Positions 10,918 to 22,600 of a stretch of DNA of 64,000 bases are shown one piece after another. This DNA is from Notospermus geniculatus. Its lineage: Eukaryota; Nemertea; Pilidiophora; Heteronemertea; Lineidae. Each line of letters opens with the position of its first letter. The stretch's first letter is position 1. The notes below the pieces were generated by a model. That model worked only from the letters and a program-made list of their open reading frames with translations, made no database searches and was not told where the DNA came from. A program made the translations under genes and the position numbers. The stretch spans positions 456,561 through 520,560 of the forward strand of contig NMRB01000008.1 in assembly GCA_002633025.1 (NCBI GenBank), in the 5' to 3' direction.

Positions 10918-11749
10918 TTAATGTTGTATCTTAACCAAATCCTGTGGTTCCAGGAATTTTGCCTCCTTCTGGGGGGAGGGGGAGGGGCAACAGGTCTATT
11001 ACCCTGGAAATAGGCCAAGAATAAAAACCACTAGGCCTAGGGCACCTGCCAATGAAACGGCAAACTTCTGATTGATTGTGAAAATAGGCCTAGGGCCTAG
11101 GCTAGACCATGGAAGTATCCATGGCTAGACCTAGGCCTAATCACGCTAAAGTTTTTTAAAGATCCTTTGGTGATGGCTGAAAGTGAAAACTGAGTCTGTC
11201 TGAGCCAGGAGTGCCCCGCCCCTCAAGCTTTTTTTAGCCTAGGCCTATGGCATGGACAAGTAAACATGAAGGCATTCCCTATCCTTCTAGTCCTTCCTAT
11301 TCGAACATGCCTAGGACTCATTAGGCCTACTAAGCCTTCCGTGACCGTAGCCTACTTACCGGTAGTGTACCGGTAACAGGCCAGGCCCAGCCCCCCCTCG
11401 CCCTCGGCTACCCGTATCCTCACCCTTTTAGCATTGCCTAGCTATAGGCCCTGCGGCTCAACTAGTGAATACTGTCCGGAATTTGGGATTCACTTTGGTA
11501 CTTCTTTAATGTAGCTAAGTGTCAAATTGAAAGACGTGAATTTATGAGTTTGTGGCTATAGAATGAAATAATAACGATTATCAAAGTCATTGAATTTGAA
11601 TTTGAATTTGGATGCGTTTGACGCTAATATTTTAATCTGAAAAGTGGTTTTGCAAGAACCTTGCAGAAGTGAAGAGGGCGTTTGTTTCCAGAGGCATTAT
11701 TAGCGACCGCCATATTGTGGAGCGAAATGCATTCTGGGAACCAGTTTGC

Positions 11750-11969
11750 ACCTGATCACGTCATCCGACAAATGCCATGCGCGAAATGACACACTTTCAC
11801 GAAACCAATGCTGTTTAGCTGTTTAGCATGGCATACCGTCATGACCGTGTTTACATTACAATCGCCCTCGATTCCTTTCTTGAAACGCCATGAAAAATTC
11901 AGTTAGATTATCCGTATTTGTTAGAGATTTGCTGTAGGGGGCCTTGCGTTTGGAGGAGAACCTAATAAG
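11750..11969 (+). other. Inverted copy of the candidate ACC first exon
   Basis: Reverse complement of 31540-31805 with few differences. The same GTAAGT donor is here on the plus strand after 11969, pointing away from ACC copy 1. Either the segment was flipped in assembly or inversion, or it is the first exon of a divergently transcribed neighbour. Confidence 0.4.
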
Positions 11970-13759
11970 GTAAGTCATAGGCCTAATAGGCATGAAAGCA
12001 TCCATTTGCATTCACATCACAGGTTCTTGTGGTTCGATACTATACTAGGGGACCACAGGTCCTAACACACTTCACTGAGAATGTATAGAAAAACAAAAGG
12101 TATGACAACATGCAATAACCCAAAGTTAAAGGAAAATTACCTTAGTCACAAATAGACGAATCAAGGGCGCCATCTCAAGGACTGTGCTGGAACTAGTCAC
12201 ATTCATGACTAGATTCAGCACAGATCTTTCCATTTTCACCTAAATTTTTGTTTCAGATGCAACGAACTTTGACCCAATGGCCACGCAAGATCAACATATA
12301 ACAGGGTAGAAAACAGTCAACAGTCTAGACACTTCAAATTAGATCATACAGGTACCTCATCACAATCGGAAACAAAACCGAAATCTGCACTGCACTGCCA
12401 TCTACTGAAGTCGCTTGCAGTGATGACTGTCTGCCATCTTATACATTTACTTCACAACAGACAGTAATCACAACACAAATATTGATAATGAGTTTGTATG
12501 ATAAATGAAATTTTGCAACTGGGGTACCATTTGGAAGTACATGTGGTGGCCAAAGGATTAAAGTCTGCCTTGGGAAGCAATAAATGCAAGCAAAGAAAGC
12601 TTAGGCAAGTAGCTGATGAGCAGAGTTTGTACTCCATCCATAAACAATGTGTGGGGAAAATAAGCAGCGTGTTTGAAGACTACATAAATAAGCTTGCAAT
12701 AGGGCCTAGAATTGAGAGTAATGTTGGGATTTTCTCATGACAAATAACATAGCAATGCTGGGTTTTTAGGTCAAAAGCATCTGCATATACATTCCATCTG
12801 AAGGCTTGATTCCCTGGCCAGGCTTCTGTAAAATTTGAACTGTGTTGGGGGATTTTGATAGAACAGGAAGAAACTAGCTATCCTCATTTCATTCAGAGAT
12901 GGAAAGAAAAGCCTCTTTTTTCTTCACATGTTTACAAGACAACTCAGATCACGACAGCAATAGTATGATAGTTTAGCTCAGTAATAGTGACAGAGTGAGT
13001 ACTGAAATGCTGCAAAACAGTGAAAAATCGACAAAACCTCCAACAGTGGTTCCAGGCATGTCTGTTTTCATCTTGGAACTAGCAAAGCCTGGACATTCAC
13101 AGCCATCCAAGCATGTCGATTCTTGATCTTAGGGAAAGTATCAGAACCCCAGCTACTTTCAGCTTTGATAACAACCAAAGCCTAGTCATGCACACTGGGC
13201 AAGCAGCAGGATTAGGAGGGACACATTTGCATCGGCAGTAGCATGCCGCAAAGCAACCAAAACAGAAGCAATTAATACAAGGATTTCAAGAAATCTTTGT
13301 AACTCTGAAAAAGAAAGATGTACCGTAGTTAATGAAATGAACACCTTCTCCTAACCCAGCTACTGATAAACCGAAACCTCAGGTTATGCTACTGGGTAGG
13401 ATATGAAGGGAAATAGGGAAAGGGGTGGCAATTTTTTTTTCAGATCTGTATATACATGTAACTGATACATTGTGCTGCAGACAGAATTCCACCTCAATGA
13501 GCATTTTATGCTGCTGTTTTCTTTATGATTGAACTTGCATACATGTAAGAAATCAAGCCAGACAGGCATGACAGGTGATCAATTTACGAAATAAGGACAC
13601 ACAGGAAACAAACAACATACAACGAATAAAGCAATAATTACGATCTGTGTGACAAGTGTCAATTAGAACATAATCGGATCCCAATTCAGGCAACATTTCA
13701 GTCGATTTCACTAGCTCATGACATCATTTATGCAATCAAAAGCAAACCGCCTCTACATG

Positions 13760-13970
13760 ATTTTTCTTGGGCGAGTTGGCTCTCAATGGGCAATCTCCAA
13801 TGTTCTATGTACACTATCTCCTATGTACACGAATGACTGCCCATTCTCCTATGCTCTATGTACACTATCTCCTATGTCCTATGTACACGAATGACTGCCC
13901 ATAATTTCTACTACTGAGTTCTCCCATAGAAAGCCAACTTGTGCAAGAAAACTCTCATGGGAGAAGCACC
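13760..13970. mobile_element. Foldback element, GAGTTGGCTCTCAATGGGCA family
   Basis: cgagttggctctcaatggg at the left faces cccatagaaagccaacttg at the right. In between, a unit of about 54 bp (ctctatgtacactatctcc...gaatgactgcccat) is tandemly duplicated. Related arms occur at 40211-40350, 43240-43300 and 55493-55552. Confidence 0.55.
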
Positions 13971-14370
13971 TAAAACCTTATGATACACAGCATGATGCGT
14001 CTTCTTCAAGTAGGCAGAGAGACTGATAATATACTACAGGTACTCGTATAAACGAGCAGCATTCAGTTTCAGCACGAAGCTTGGGAAGATGAGAGCAGAA
14101 TGATCCCTTGACACAAGACAGACAACACAGACCAAGACGTACAAAGCTCAAGACATAGACAGTTTGACAATTATGAGAAATGGTGATGAAAATGTCATCT
14201 GGGATTTGGTTTTAGTGGCATCTTTGGTGCAACAGAGACTCGCAAAAAAATATCTCTCACCTAGTCTCGACTTTCAACCTAAAAATTAGAGTATATCAGA
14301 ACTTTCTCCCCCAAACTTTCCACTCAGGACCGATTCCACACAAGGTGTCACTGTGTGATAAAATATTCAC

Positions 14371-15265
14371 AGGGTTACCTGTTTCCGGTAGACGGTAAAA
14401 AAGACACTGGAAAAAAAGACACCGGAAAAAAAGACACAGTAAAAAAGACACTGGAAATAAAGACACTGGTAAAAATGTCACAGGAAAAAAAGACACTGGT
14501 AAAAAAGTCACTGGAAAAAAAGACACTGGTAAAAAAGTCACTGGAAAAATAGACACTGGTACTCGAGATTCCTGAGATTGTACTGTTAGCACAATGGGTG
14601 GATTGGACATGTTGTGTCAAGCTGAAATATGACACAATTTATTTTTGTTTTGGATTAAATCAGCTGAGCAAAAATATCAGACTTAAATGGGATTTCGGAC
14701 TGTGGTGGACCTTGAGTTGTGTACCCTCTGAATTGTGGGTCATTGTCAAGTATGATTGCCTTCATATAGTTACTCCATCCTGCAGGTGGTTTCCCATCCA
14801 AAGCTGTGATCACCACTGAAACAAGTGGCCTGTAAGCATTGGAGCACAACAAAAGTAGAGCAACCTGAAACTATCTGACATTTTGAGTGCAAAATCCCTC
14901 ATGTTTCCAATAACTTAAATGTAGTTCATAGGTTTCAATGCCGAAATTCTTGGATTAAATTGCCCCAGGCAGAGGCAGTCATCCTTCTTCCCCGACTTAG
15001 CCCTCTCGTCATATTGCTCCTATGGGGGACGGCGGGGGGGGGGGGGGGGTTANTTTGTGAAAAGTGACTCTTTTTTCCCAGTGTCTATTTTTCCATTGAC
15101 TTTTTTTCCAGTGTCTATTTTTCCGGTGTCTTTTTTTCCAGTGTCTTTTTTCCAGTGACTTTTTTACCAGTGTCTTTTTTTCCAGTGTCTTTTTTACTGT
15201 GTCTTTTTTTCCGGTGTCTTTTTTCCAGTGTCTTTTTTACCTGGATTCCCTGTTTCCAGGGCGGA
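14371..15265. mobile_element. Foldback element with minisatellite arms
   Basis: The left arm (about 14393-14562) is a 14-15-bp minisatellite, aaaaagacactgg with g/t variants. The right arm (about 15068-15242) is its reverse complement. Flanking ends (acctgtttccgg / cctgtttccaggg) are also roughly inverted. The interior carries a minus-strand ORF (14655-14852, motif ITALDGKPPAGWSNYMK) with exon-like borders that I do not recognise, and a poly-G run ending at an N. Confidence 0.6.
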
Positions 15266-16261
15266 AAGGGTATTTGAAGACCCTAGTTTCATCAATAACC
15301 TCCCTTTATAGAAAACCATGAAACCACTGGAATTGCAGTCAAGGAGTAACAACTCGTGTGAAATTGACCTACTGGAGCTAAAAAATCAAGTCCTGGGGAA
15401 AGACTCAGCAGTGGTAGGAAGGGTTATGGAGATGATTAAATGGATTATGGACAGATTAGAGGCATTCTACAGCATAGGTAGCATGTGTTTATCATTCTCT
15501 TAGACTCACTCTTTCCGTGTCTGAGGGACTCTGTAAGAAATGACATGATAAAAGACAACTTGCACTGAAGGGAAGCAAGACAGGCTAATCACCACTGTGA
15601 GCTCACAGATACAGAGATTCAGGGTTGGCTTCATTTTAAGTTTCATCACAATGCCAAATAGGAAAGGCAGCACACTGGCTAACTTTATGTCATGACAATT
15701 TTCTTTATGCAGTACCGGTAGTTATGAGATGGGCTTGTTGCCACTTATTTCACTCGTTTCAATAGGAAATTTAAGACAATTTTGTAGCCTTTGCCAAAGA
15801 AGATGCATCGAAAGTGAAGGTATCGTGAAGAAATGATGAAATTAAGTTCAAAACAGCTCACAAAATGGTGACATGGTAAATCTTTGAGCACAGAGGCAGT
15901 GGCAACTGAGAAGAAAAGGTAACACAGAAGATGAGGCGAGTTAACAGAGGGGAAGGAAATCAGTGCTGATAACAAGCTACAGCTCAGAGTTCTCCACTGC
16001 AGAAGTGATCGGCTGTTCATTTCCCAGTATATAATACTAATATTCGCAAAACAACATTGATGTCACTGACAATTTCACATTCAAGACATGAATGGAGATA
16101 AAGTCTACACAGACGACACAAAATACTGGTGGATTTCTACGGCAACTGCAATGTTATGAAGACAAAATATGACTTTTCAAACCCCACTTGTCCAAAATAT
16201 CTTCAGTTCCTTGACATTTCACTCCGTTCATACACAACATTCATGTACTGTATTAGATCTT

Positions 16262-16350
16262 TCCAACCGGGCCAAAACCAGGACATTATTGGCCCTGTTG
16301 GCATACGGGCTATCTCAAGCTACTCAAGCCACATTCATGTATTCAAATGG
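16262..16350 (-). repeat. Partial SINE body
   Basis: Reverse complement matches part of the SINE at 63215-63530 (shared words gagtagcttgagat and agggccaataatg). The tRNA-like head is missing. Confidence 0.45.
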
Positions 16351-16528
16351 GTGGTGTATCAGAGATACACACTAAGAATTCATCCTGATTGATTGAGTCT
16401 GTAGTTTCATTCATCTACAAGAAAGGTCAAATGGACTGAACAGGCCTAAAAACCCTCACCTGCCATTCTAGACTGAACAAGTCACACACTCCACGCAGAC
16501 TCCACTCCATCCTATCTAATATACATAC

Positions 16529-16644
16529 CTGTTGGGATGGGAAGTGGGCAGAAGGAAATGGAACTCCACCAAACAAAGGTCACCAATCTGGTTATGCTGG
16601 AGGCAAGTCAACTCGTAGGCGATGTATGCTCTGCGTACGTACAC
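16529..16644 (-). CDS. ACC: ACC copy 2, coding exon 22
   Basis: Acceptor ctctgcag, then [12 protein letters not shown] and [14 protein letters not shown] to an AG|GTATGT donor. It continues the reading frame of exon 21 and matches the next conserved block of animal ACC ([11 protein letters not shown]...LPTSHPNRG). I found no exon 23 in the 4.4 kb to its left. Confidence 0.9.
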
Positions 16645-19600
16645 CTGCAGAGAACAAACAGGATGTCAGGACCTCTGAAAGTGGGTAGATGGAGGCAGGA
16701 CCTTTGCCATTGTGGGCGCCCCAGGGTGTGGAATCAGCTTCCATCCAAAAACCGGGCAGGTGAGGACAAGACTTCATAAGTTTCCTGAAGGCTCATCTGT
16801 TTCATCTGGACTCCAGCTGTGATCTTTGACAAGTGCTTGAGAAATTTGCTGAAGCCTAATTTAAGCGTTATATTGATGCCATGTAATTTTAAGCAGAATA
16901 CTAAGTTTTTCAAGGTTCAAAAACTTTTTCATGAGTCCAGGAATCCTGACGTAGGCTTACCTCCAAAGCAGCCATACTGACTAGCTTATTGCAGTGGAAG
17001 AAAAAACCAGGTAGAACATCAAAGATGGACGTCTCCGACATTATCAACTTCTGTAGATTTTCTGGACTAAAATGGTGACCATAGATGTCAATAGCCGAAA
17101 GGAAGATGGATTCAACTTGGTTGTGGCGGAGTTCAAATGCAGGCATGTGAGAGGCTATCAACACTTGTCGTGCCCTCAAAGCAACCTTGGAGTTTTCTGT
17201 TTTGTTGAGTGTGGTCAGCTCCGTGAGAATGGGCTTGAGGTCTTCACTCATCCCAGGTTCCCTACCAACCAGATGGTCCTGAAATGGAAATAATTCAGAC
17301 TCTGAGAGTTCTTCTGAAGTAATCTGTTTCATATGAACCAATAACATTGACCTCAATCTCACTTAAATCTCTGGAGATCACAAGATTCGTCTCTTCAATG
17401 GTTAGATACTTACGATCAACATAATGACGAGAGCATTCTTGCAATGAACTCGTGAATGCGAGAAAATGCTGGCCACAACTGTCTGCATGTCGTCTTTGTT
17501 CTTATCCCTCAAAGCAGCGACACATTTGTCATAGTGGCCTGAAAAGGGGAAAAGTGAATCGGGTCAGGTGCACGTCAATTTGGGACAGATTTTCCAATGT
17601 TCTGGAATCAGTGCACAGTAGGATCATGAGTGACACTGAAAGCAATGACGGTAAGGCATGGAACACATTCAGGCTTACCATTCTGAAATTGAGTCTCAAC
17701 TTTCATGTACAGCTTGAGAAAGTCCTGGACAACAGTCTTCATGTAACCACGGATACCGTTTCTGTACCTGAAAACAGATGAAAGGTGCGAACATTTAACA
17801 GAGATTTCTTACAAAGATCTTGTACTTGAAAATGAAATGCAGAGTCTCCACAGATGTCTGAACAAACAGTTTGGACTTACCTCTGGACAAGTTGGACTAC
17901 ACCCTGCATGGTCATGAAAAACACATCACGATCAGCCCTCTTGGTCAAGGTAGCGGCATGACTGTCAATGACATTGGCTATTTGTTGACTAGGAAACTGG
18001 CACAGTACAGATGTAATGTTACTGGCAAAGCCAGCCATCAGTTTTCTAATTGCCTTTTCGACGTGTGGTGGCACTCGTCCAGCTATCACAGAAATCAACT
18101 CCTGAAAGCAACAAAAGATATGAGAATAATCGAAAACAGTTTATCCCAGTATCTATCAATGACAACTCCCACAAAGGATTAAGGAATTTACATCAAGACT
18201 TGAGATCCTTTAGTCNGACCACTTTGACATCACTGAGAAGAAATGTAGGCCACAACGTCATCTATAATGATGTGAGGCCATGGCTTAGGTCTGTGACGTC
18301 AAACTTTTTGATGTTCTCGGACCGCTAAAAAACAAATCAAATAATTGTCTTTCATTTCAACGTGTCTTGGATTCTTTTTTCAGTATGCCTTGTCTCTGTT
18401 GATACAAGATTTACAGCAAATGTATCGGTTTTATAATGAGAGCACTTCACTTGTGGCATATCCACGGAGCTTCTCTTATCAAAAGGTCAACAATCTTAAA
18501 TCATGGAACAACACCAAAGCACTTGAAAACAACAGTATGACATATCATGGTGAACTGACATGATTTACAGATCCATTATTGAAAACTTGCTTCCAATTCC
18601 AGACCCACTCTGTCTCAAGGAGTTAGGACATAATATGTGGTGTCACTGGATGTGATGACGAAGTTATTTGATAAATAAGACAAAGCATTGTCTGCCAATA
18701 TCCCATTTTTCAACAATCAGACTGTATCGCGTATTCATTCTCAGTTACAATAGGTGACGTCGCATACACAAGACTCGAAGGTCACAAATGAGATCTGTTC
18801 CCATGATTCATGGGACTCCACTGCATGAACTAAAGGAAAATTCCTTTTGGCATGTATGAGCTTTGACACTATGGGCCGTATTCTAGAAGCTTCCTTAACT
18901 CTAAGGTTTACCTTTAGCTATTGTTTGCAGGGCAAAATGCAAAAGCTTAAAGTGGACCTTAGAGTTAAGGAGGCTTCTAGAATACGGGCCTATGACTTAC
19001 CGGGTAATCGTCAATACAAAAGAAAAAGACTTACCTGTGTACATCGATGTCTAAGTACGAGTCATTCATACTGAGGAAGTACATACTAGGCCCAGTCTTG
19101 GTCACCTGGATAACGTACTTCATGCCTTCATAAATCAACTCAACTTCTTCAGTGTTCTTCAGTGCATTGTCAGGCAAGATTTGGCCCCTAAAGAAAAATA
19201 ACTTGTTTTTCAGGTGTCGTAAGTTGAATGGCAAGAGAAGTCCTTCCAATGTTCACCATCAGTGTATCAAGGACATTTAAAACTAGTTTAGTAATTATTG
19301 TTAATTAAATTCTCACCTTTCAAGAGTGCTTTGAAAATGTTGAAATGAAGACAATATCAACTGGTCAGAAACATGGAGAGCTCCACAGATAACACCAACC
19401 ATGGAGTTGGGCTTCTCAGCTTGGACTTTCTCTGCTATCAGCTTATCCAACCAACCAGTATCCAGTCGATTGTTTTGAAATCCCTCAGTCTCAAGCAATT
19501 TGATCAAGTATTGGACTGTTGTTCGGAAGTCTCCTCGGATTGATAGCTCCTTCAATGCCACCACCATGTTCCTGTAATGAGACAACACTACTTGATCCTT

Positions 19601-22600
19601 TTAGATCAGTTGCGAGGAGAAAGTGCTGACTCGACTGAAAATTGAAAATCAAATCTGTGGCCTCACAGCTTAATCACTGCATCACTTAATCACTCCATAT
19701 CTCTTTCTCAAAAATACTACATGTAGTTCATCTGGCAAACAATGGCACTAGGAGATAACGTTTTTGAAGTAGAATACGGCAAACACAACTTACTCTCTAG
19801 CCTCCTCACGATCTTCACCCCAAGAGAAACAATGGCCAAACTGTGAATCAGCAAATTCATGGAGTCCACCTGATGCTGCCACACTGAAGTAACCCCACAC
19901 ATTCTTATTACTTCGGAAGTTGAGCTCCTGAACTGTACCAGAACTTGGCTTGAAACCCTGAAAAGGGAAAGCAGGTGTCAAATGCTATGAAAGAAGCTGT
20001 TACAATATCAAGCACACATGTCACAAGTCACCCACCTGGCTATAGGCCAATGTCGTTCTTTCACAGGCAAGAAGCAAATGGTCAATGAAGTTAAAGTGTC
20101 ACATTTTGAACTTGGCTTTTGATTATCACTTACCTCATCTGGGTTTTCACTAGTTATCCTTGCGGCAATGACGTGACCACGAGGAAGTGGCCTATTCTCT
20201 GGACTATGAAAATCGATCACTCCATCATCAAGTGGATCTTCTCCATACAAAATCCGAATGTCTTTGATCCTGTGCAGGGGTACACCCATGGCAATCTGCA
20301 GAGAGATGAATAACCCATAAATGAGATAAATAACGAGAAGGAATTCCTTTGTAATATGATAGTTATTTGAGGATGATATTCGCAAGAAACTAGGAGGTGA
20401 CCCCCAGTGCAAATGGAAAGCGTCAAACACCCGATGCCTACCTGTAATTGAGCAGCTGGCAGGTTGACATCCGCCACCATCTCAGTACAAGGATGTTCCA
20501 CCTGGAGACGAGGATTCAATTCTAAGAAGTGAAAGGTTTCTTCCTCGGCATTGTAGAGGTACTCGACGGTGCCAGCGCTCACATACCCAACCATTTTGGC
20601 CAATTTCACGGCAGCCTGAAACAAAGAAAATGTCACTGTCAAGGGTAGAAAACGCTGGAGATGGGGCCCTCCTTTCTTTCACATTAACAGAGATTATTCT
20701 GATAACACCTCAGTCCAAAAGCAAAACAACATTGATCGCATCTTCTCAGCATGAATGAATCCCAGAACTAGTGAGTAGCGGCACAATGAAGGATTATGCT
20801 TTGATTCCTTTATGGTAGCAGTCCAGTTGGGAGGTCTTAAGTTTTTCACAGAGAACACAGGAAAAATTGATCAAGGCCCTACATTTACCTTTTCCATAGT
20901 TTCAAATATTTCCAGCCTAGCAATAGCAGCTGGAGCTTCCTCAATGATCTTCTGATGCCTGCGCTGGATTGAGCAATCTCTTCCAAACAGGGAAATAGCA
21001 TTACCATACTTATCAGCAAGGATCTGGACCTCAAGGTGACGAGCACACGGGGCATATCTCATGATGAAGACTGGCGACCCTGGGACTTCGTTTTGGACCT
21101 GCAGAAAATGAAATGTTCTTCATTAATGATGAGGATTATCTTTCACCTACATCATATTTACCTTATAAAATATGTTCCAAATGAGAATTTCAACAGTCAT
21201 GAATGTCTATTAGAGCTGGATATTTGCACTCCATGACGTACCTGTCTGAAGAGGTTAGGGAAATCATCAGTGCTCTCCACCTTCCTGATGCCCTTTCCAC
21301 CACCACCTTCTGAAGCTTTGATCATCACGGGATAACCGATACGCTTCGCACAGGCTATTCCCTCATCAAGGTTAACGACGCAACCTTTCCTGTACACATC
21401 ACGGCCGATTTGGATGTGGTCATTCCCATCACTTTCATGGACTCCCTTAGGCCAGGCGACTTTTAGACCTGAAAAATAGGTTGAAGGATCAGAAAATGGT
21501 TCAGGGATTGATTCCTTATTGTACTATTCATGACGACCAATGAGAGCTTGATACACACCATCACCACTCCACGGCAACGTCGGAACACCAGCTGTCTGCG
21601 CCACGATAGACGAGGCAATCTTGTCACCCAGCGACCACATCGCATTTTCTGGAGGACCGATGAAGATGATGTTGTTCTTATGAAGCAGGTCAGGCAGCTT
21701 GGGGTTTTCTGATGCATGGCCCCATCCGGCCCAAACAGCCTGGAAGAGCATGAAACAATCATTATGATGAAAGGTGCAAGGGTCATGAACATGTTTTGAT
21801 ATTCGCCAGGAAAGAAGCCAGCCAAGGGTGACAGACAAATGAGTAGAAACAAGATTTTCAGTTGTTTTTCACAGATAGGCCAGTTTCGAGTGTGCTGAGG
21901 TCTGTTACTTATATGTATCAGCTGCTGACTTGTACTACCGGTACACACCTGTACTTGCGTCCTCTTTGCAATGTCAAGGATAAGCTCAACATTAGCATAA
22001 TTGTTATTGTTACTCCCACCTGGTACTGGTACATAGTGATCAGCCATTCTGATGTACTCTGTAAGAGGCAAGGAAAATGTTTCGAAGTGGGAAAGTGAAT
22101 ACAAATCAATCCATACAAACATCATGGGCACTCATATTTAACTGACATTGAGACCTGAGCAATGAGGAGTATACACCTGGTTGACGCAATACTGTATGAA
22201 GCATAGGGTGCACCACGTGATCCTCTGAAACTCGTAGATGAAGTTCAAGAGGAGCACAGCGGACTGTCAGTGACATGAAGAGGATATGAAGCTGACTTCC
22301 TAATGGTAAACCAATTAATATTGCCTGGGGAGCTAATATGATTGGCAATCAATCAACCACTACACAACAGCTGGCATACCAAAGCAAGAATGTGTACGGC
22401 ATCTTTCACCCAGAAGGATGATATCTGAATGCTGTGGTCTATTCACTATTGGGGATTCTGAGACAGAATACATCATATTTTTTTCCAAATCTGATCACGC
22501 CGGTAACTGAATGTAATCAACACTTGGTACATGTGGTAATCTAACTATTGGAAAACTCTTCTTTTTACCTGCATTTGCTTTGAGATCTTCTGGTGTAACC

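Larger units (their letters stand above)
1..12105. repeat. Duplicated block A, copy 1
   Basis: Aligns colinearly with 16876-27540, covering ACC exons 21-1 and 5' flank. It is interrupted by element insertions, by the deletion at 18216, and by a non-matching stretch at about 11440-12015 versus 27320-27453. Confidence 0.93.
12106..16528. other. No recognised coding exon; downstream flank of ACC copy 2
   Basis: This 4.4-kb stretch joins the right end of block A copy 1 to exon 22 of copy 2. It holds MITE remnants, a minisatellite-armed foldback element and a partial SINE body. ORFs of up to about 100 codons occur (for example plus 12498-12740, minus 14655-14852). None was recognised, and ACC exon 23 was not found. 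A single N lies at 15053 after a poly-G run. Confidence 0.5.

Noticed and set aside
12498-12740. 80-codon plus-strand ORF as a gene or exon
   Set aside because: No recognisable domain, no clear acceptor and uncertain assembly context.
13760-13970. CRISPR-like array from repeated ctatgtacactatctcc
   Set aside because: Only two units, no regular spacers, and the genome is eukaryotic.
14355-14610. ORFs of about 65-104 codons on both strands over the GACACTGG repeat
   Set aside because: They are translations of a minisatellite.
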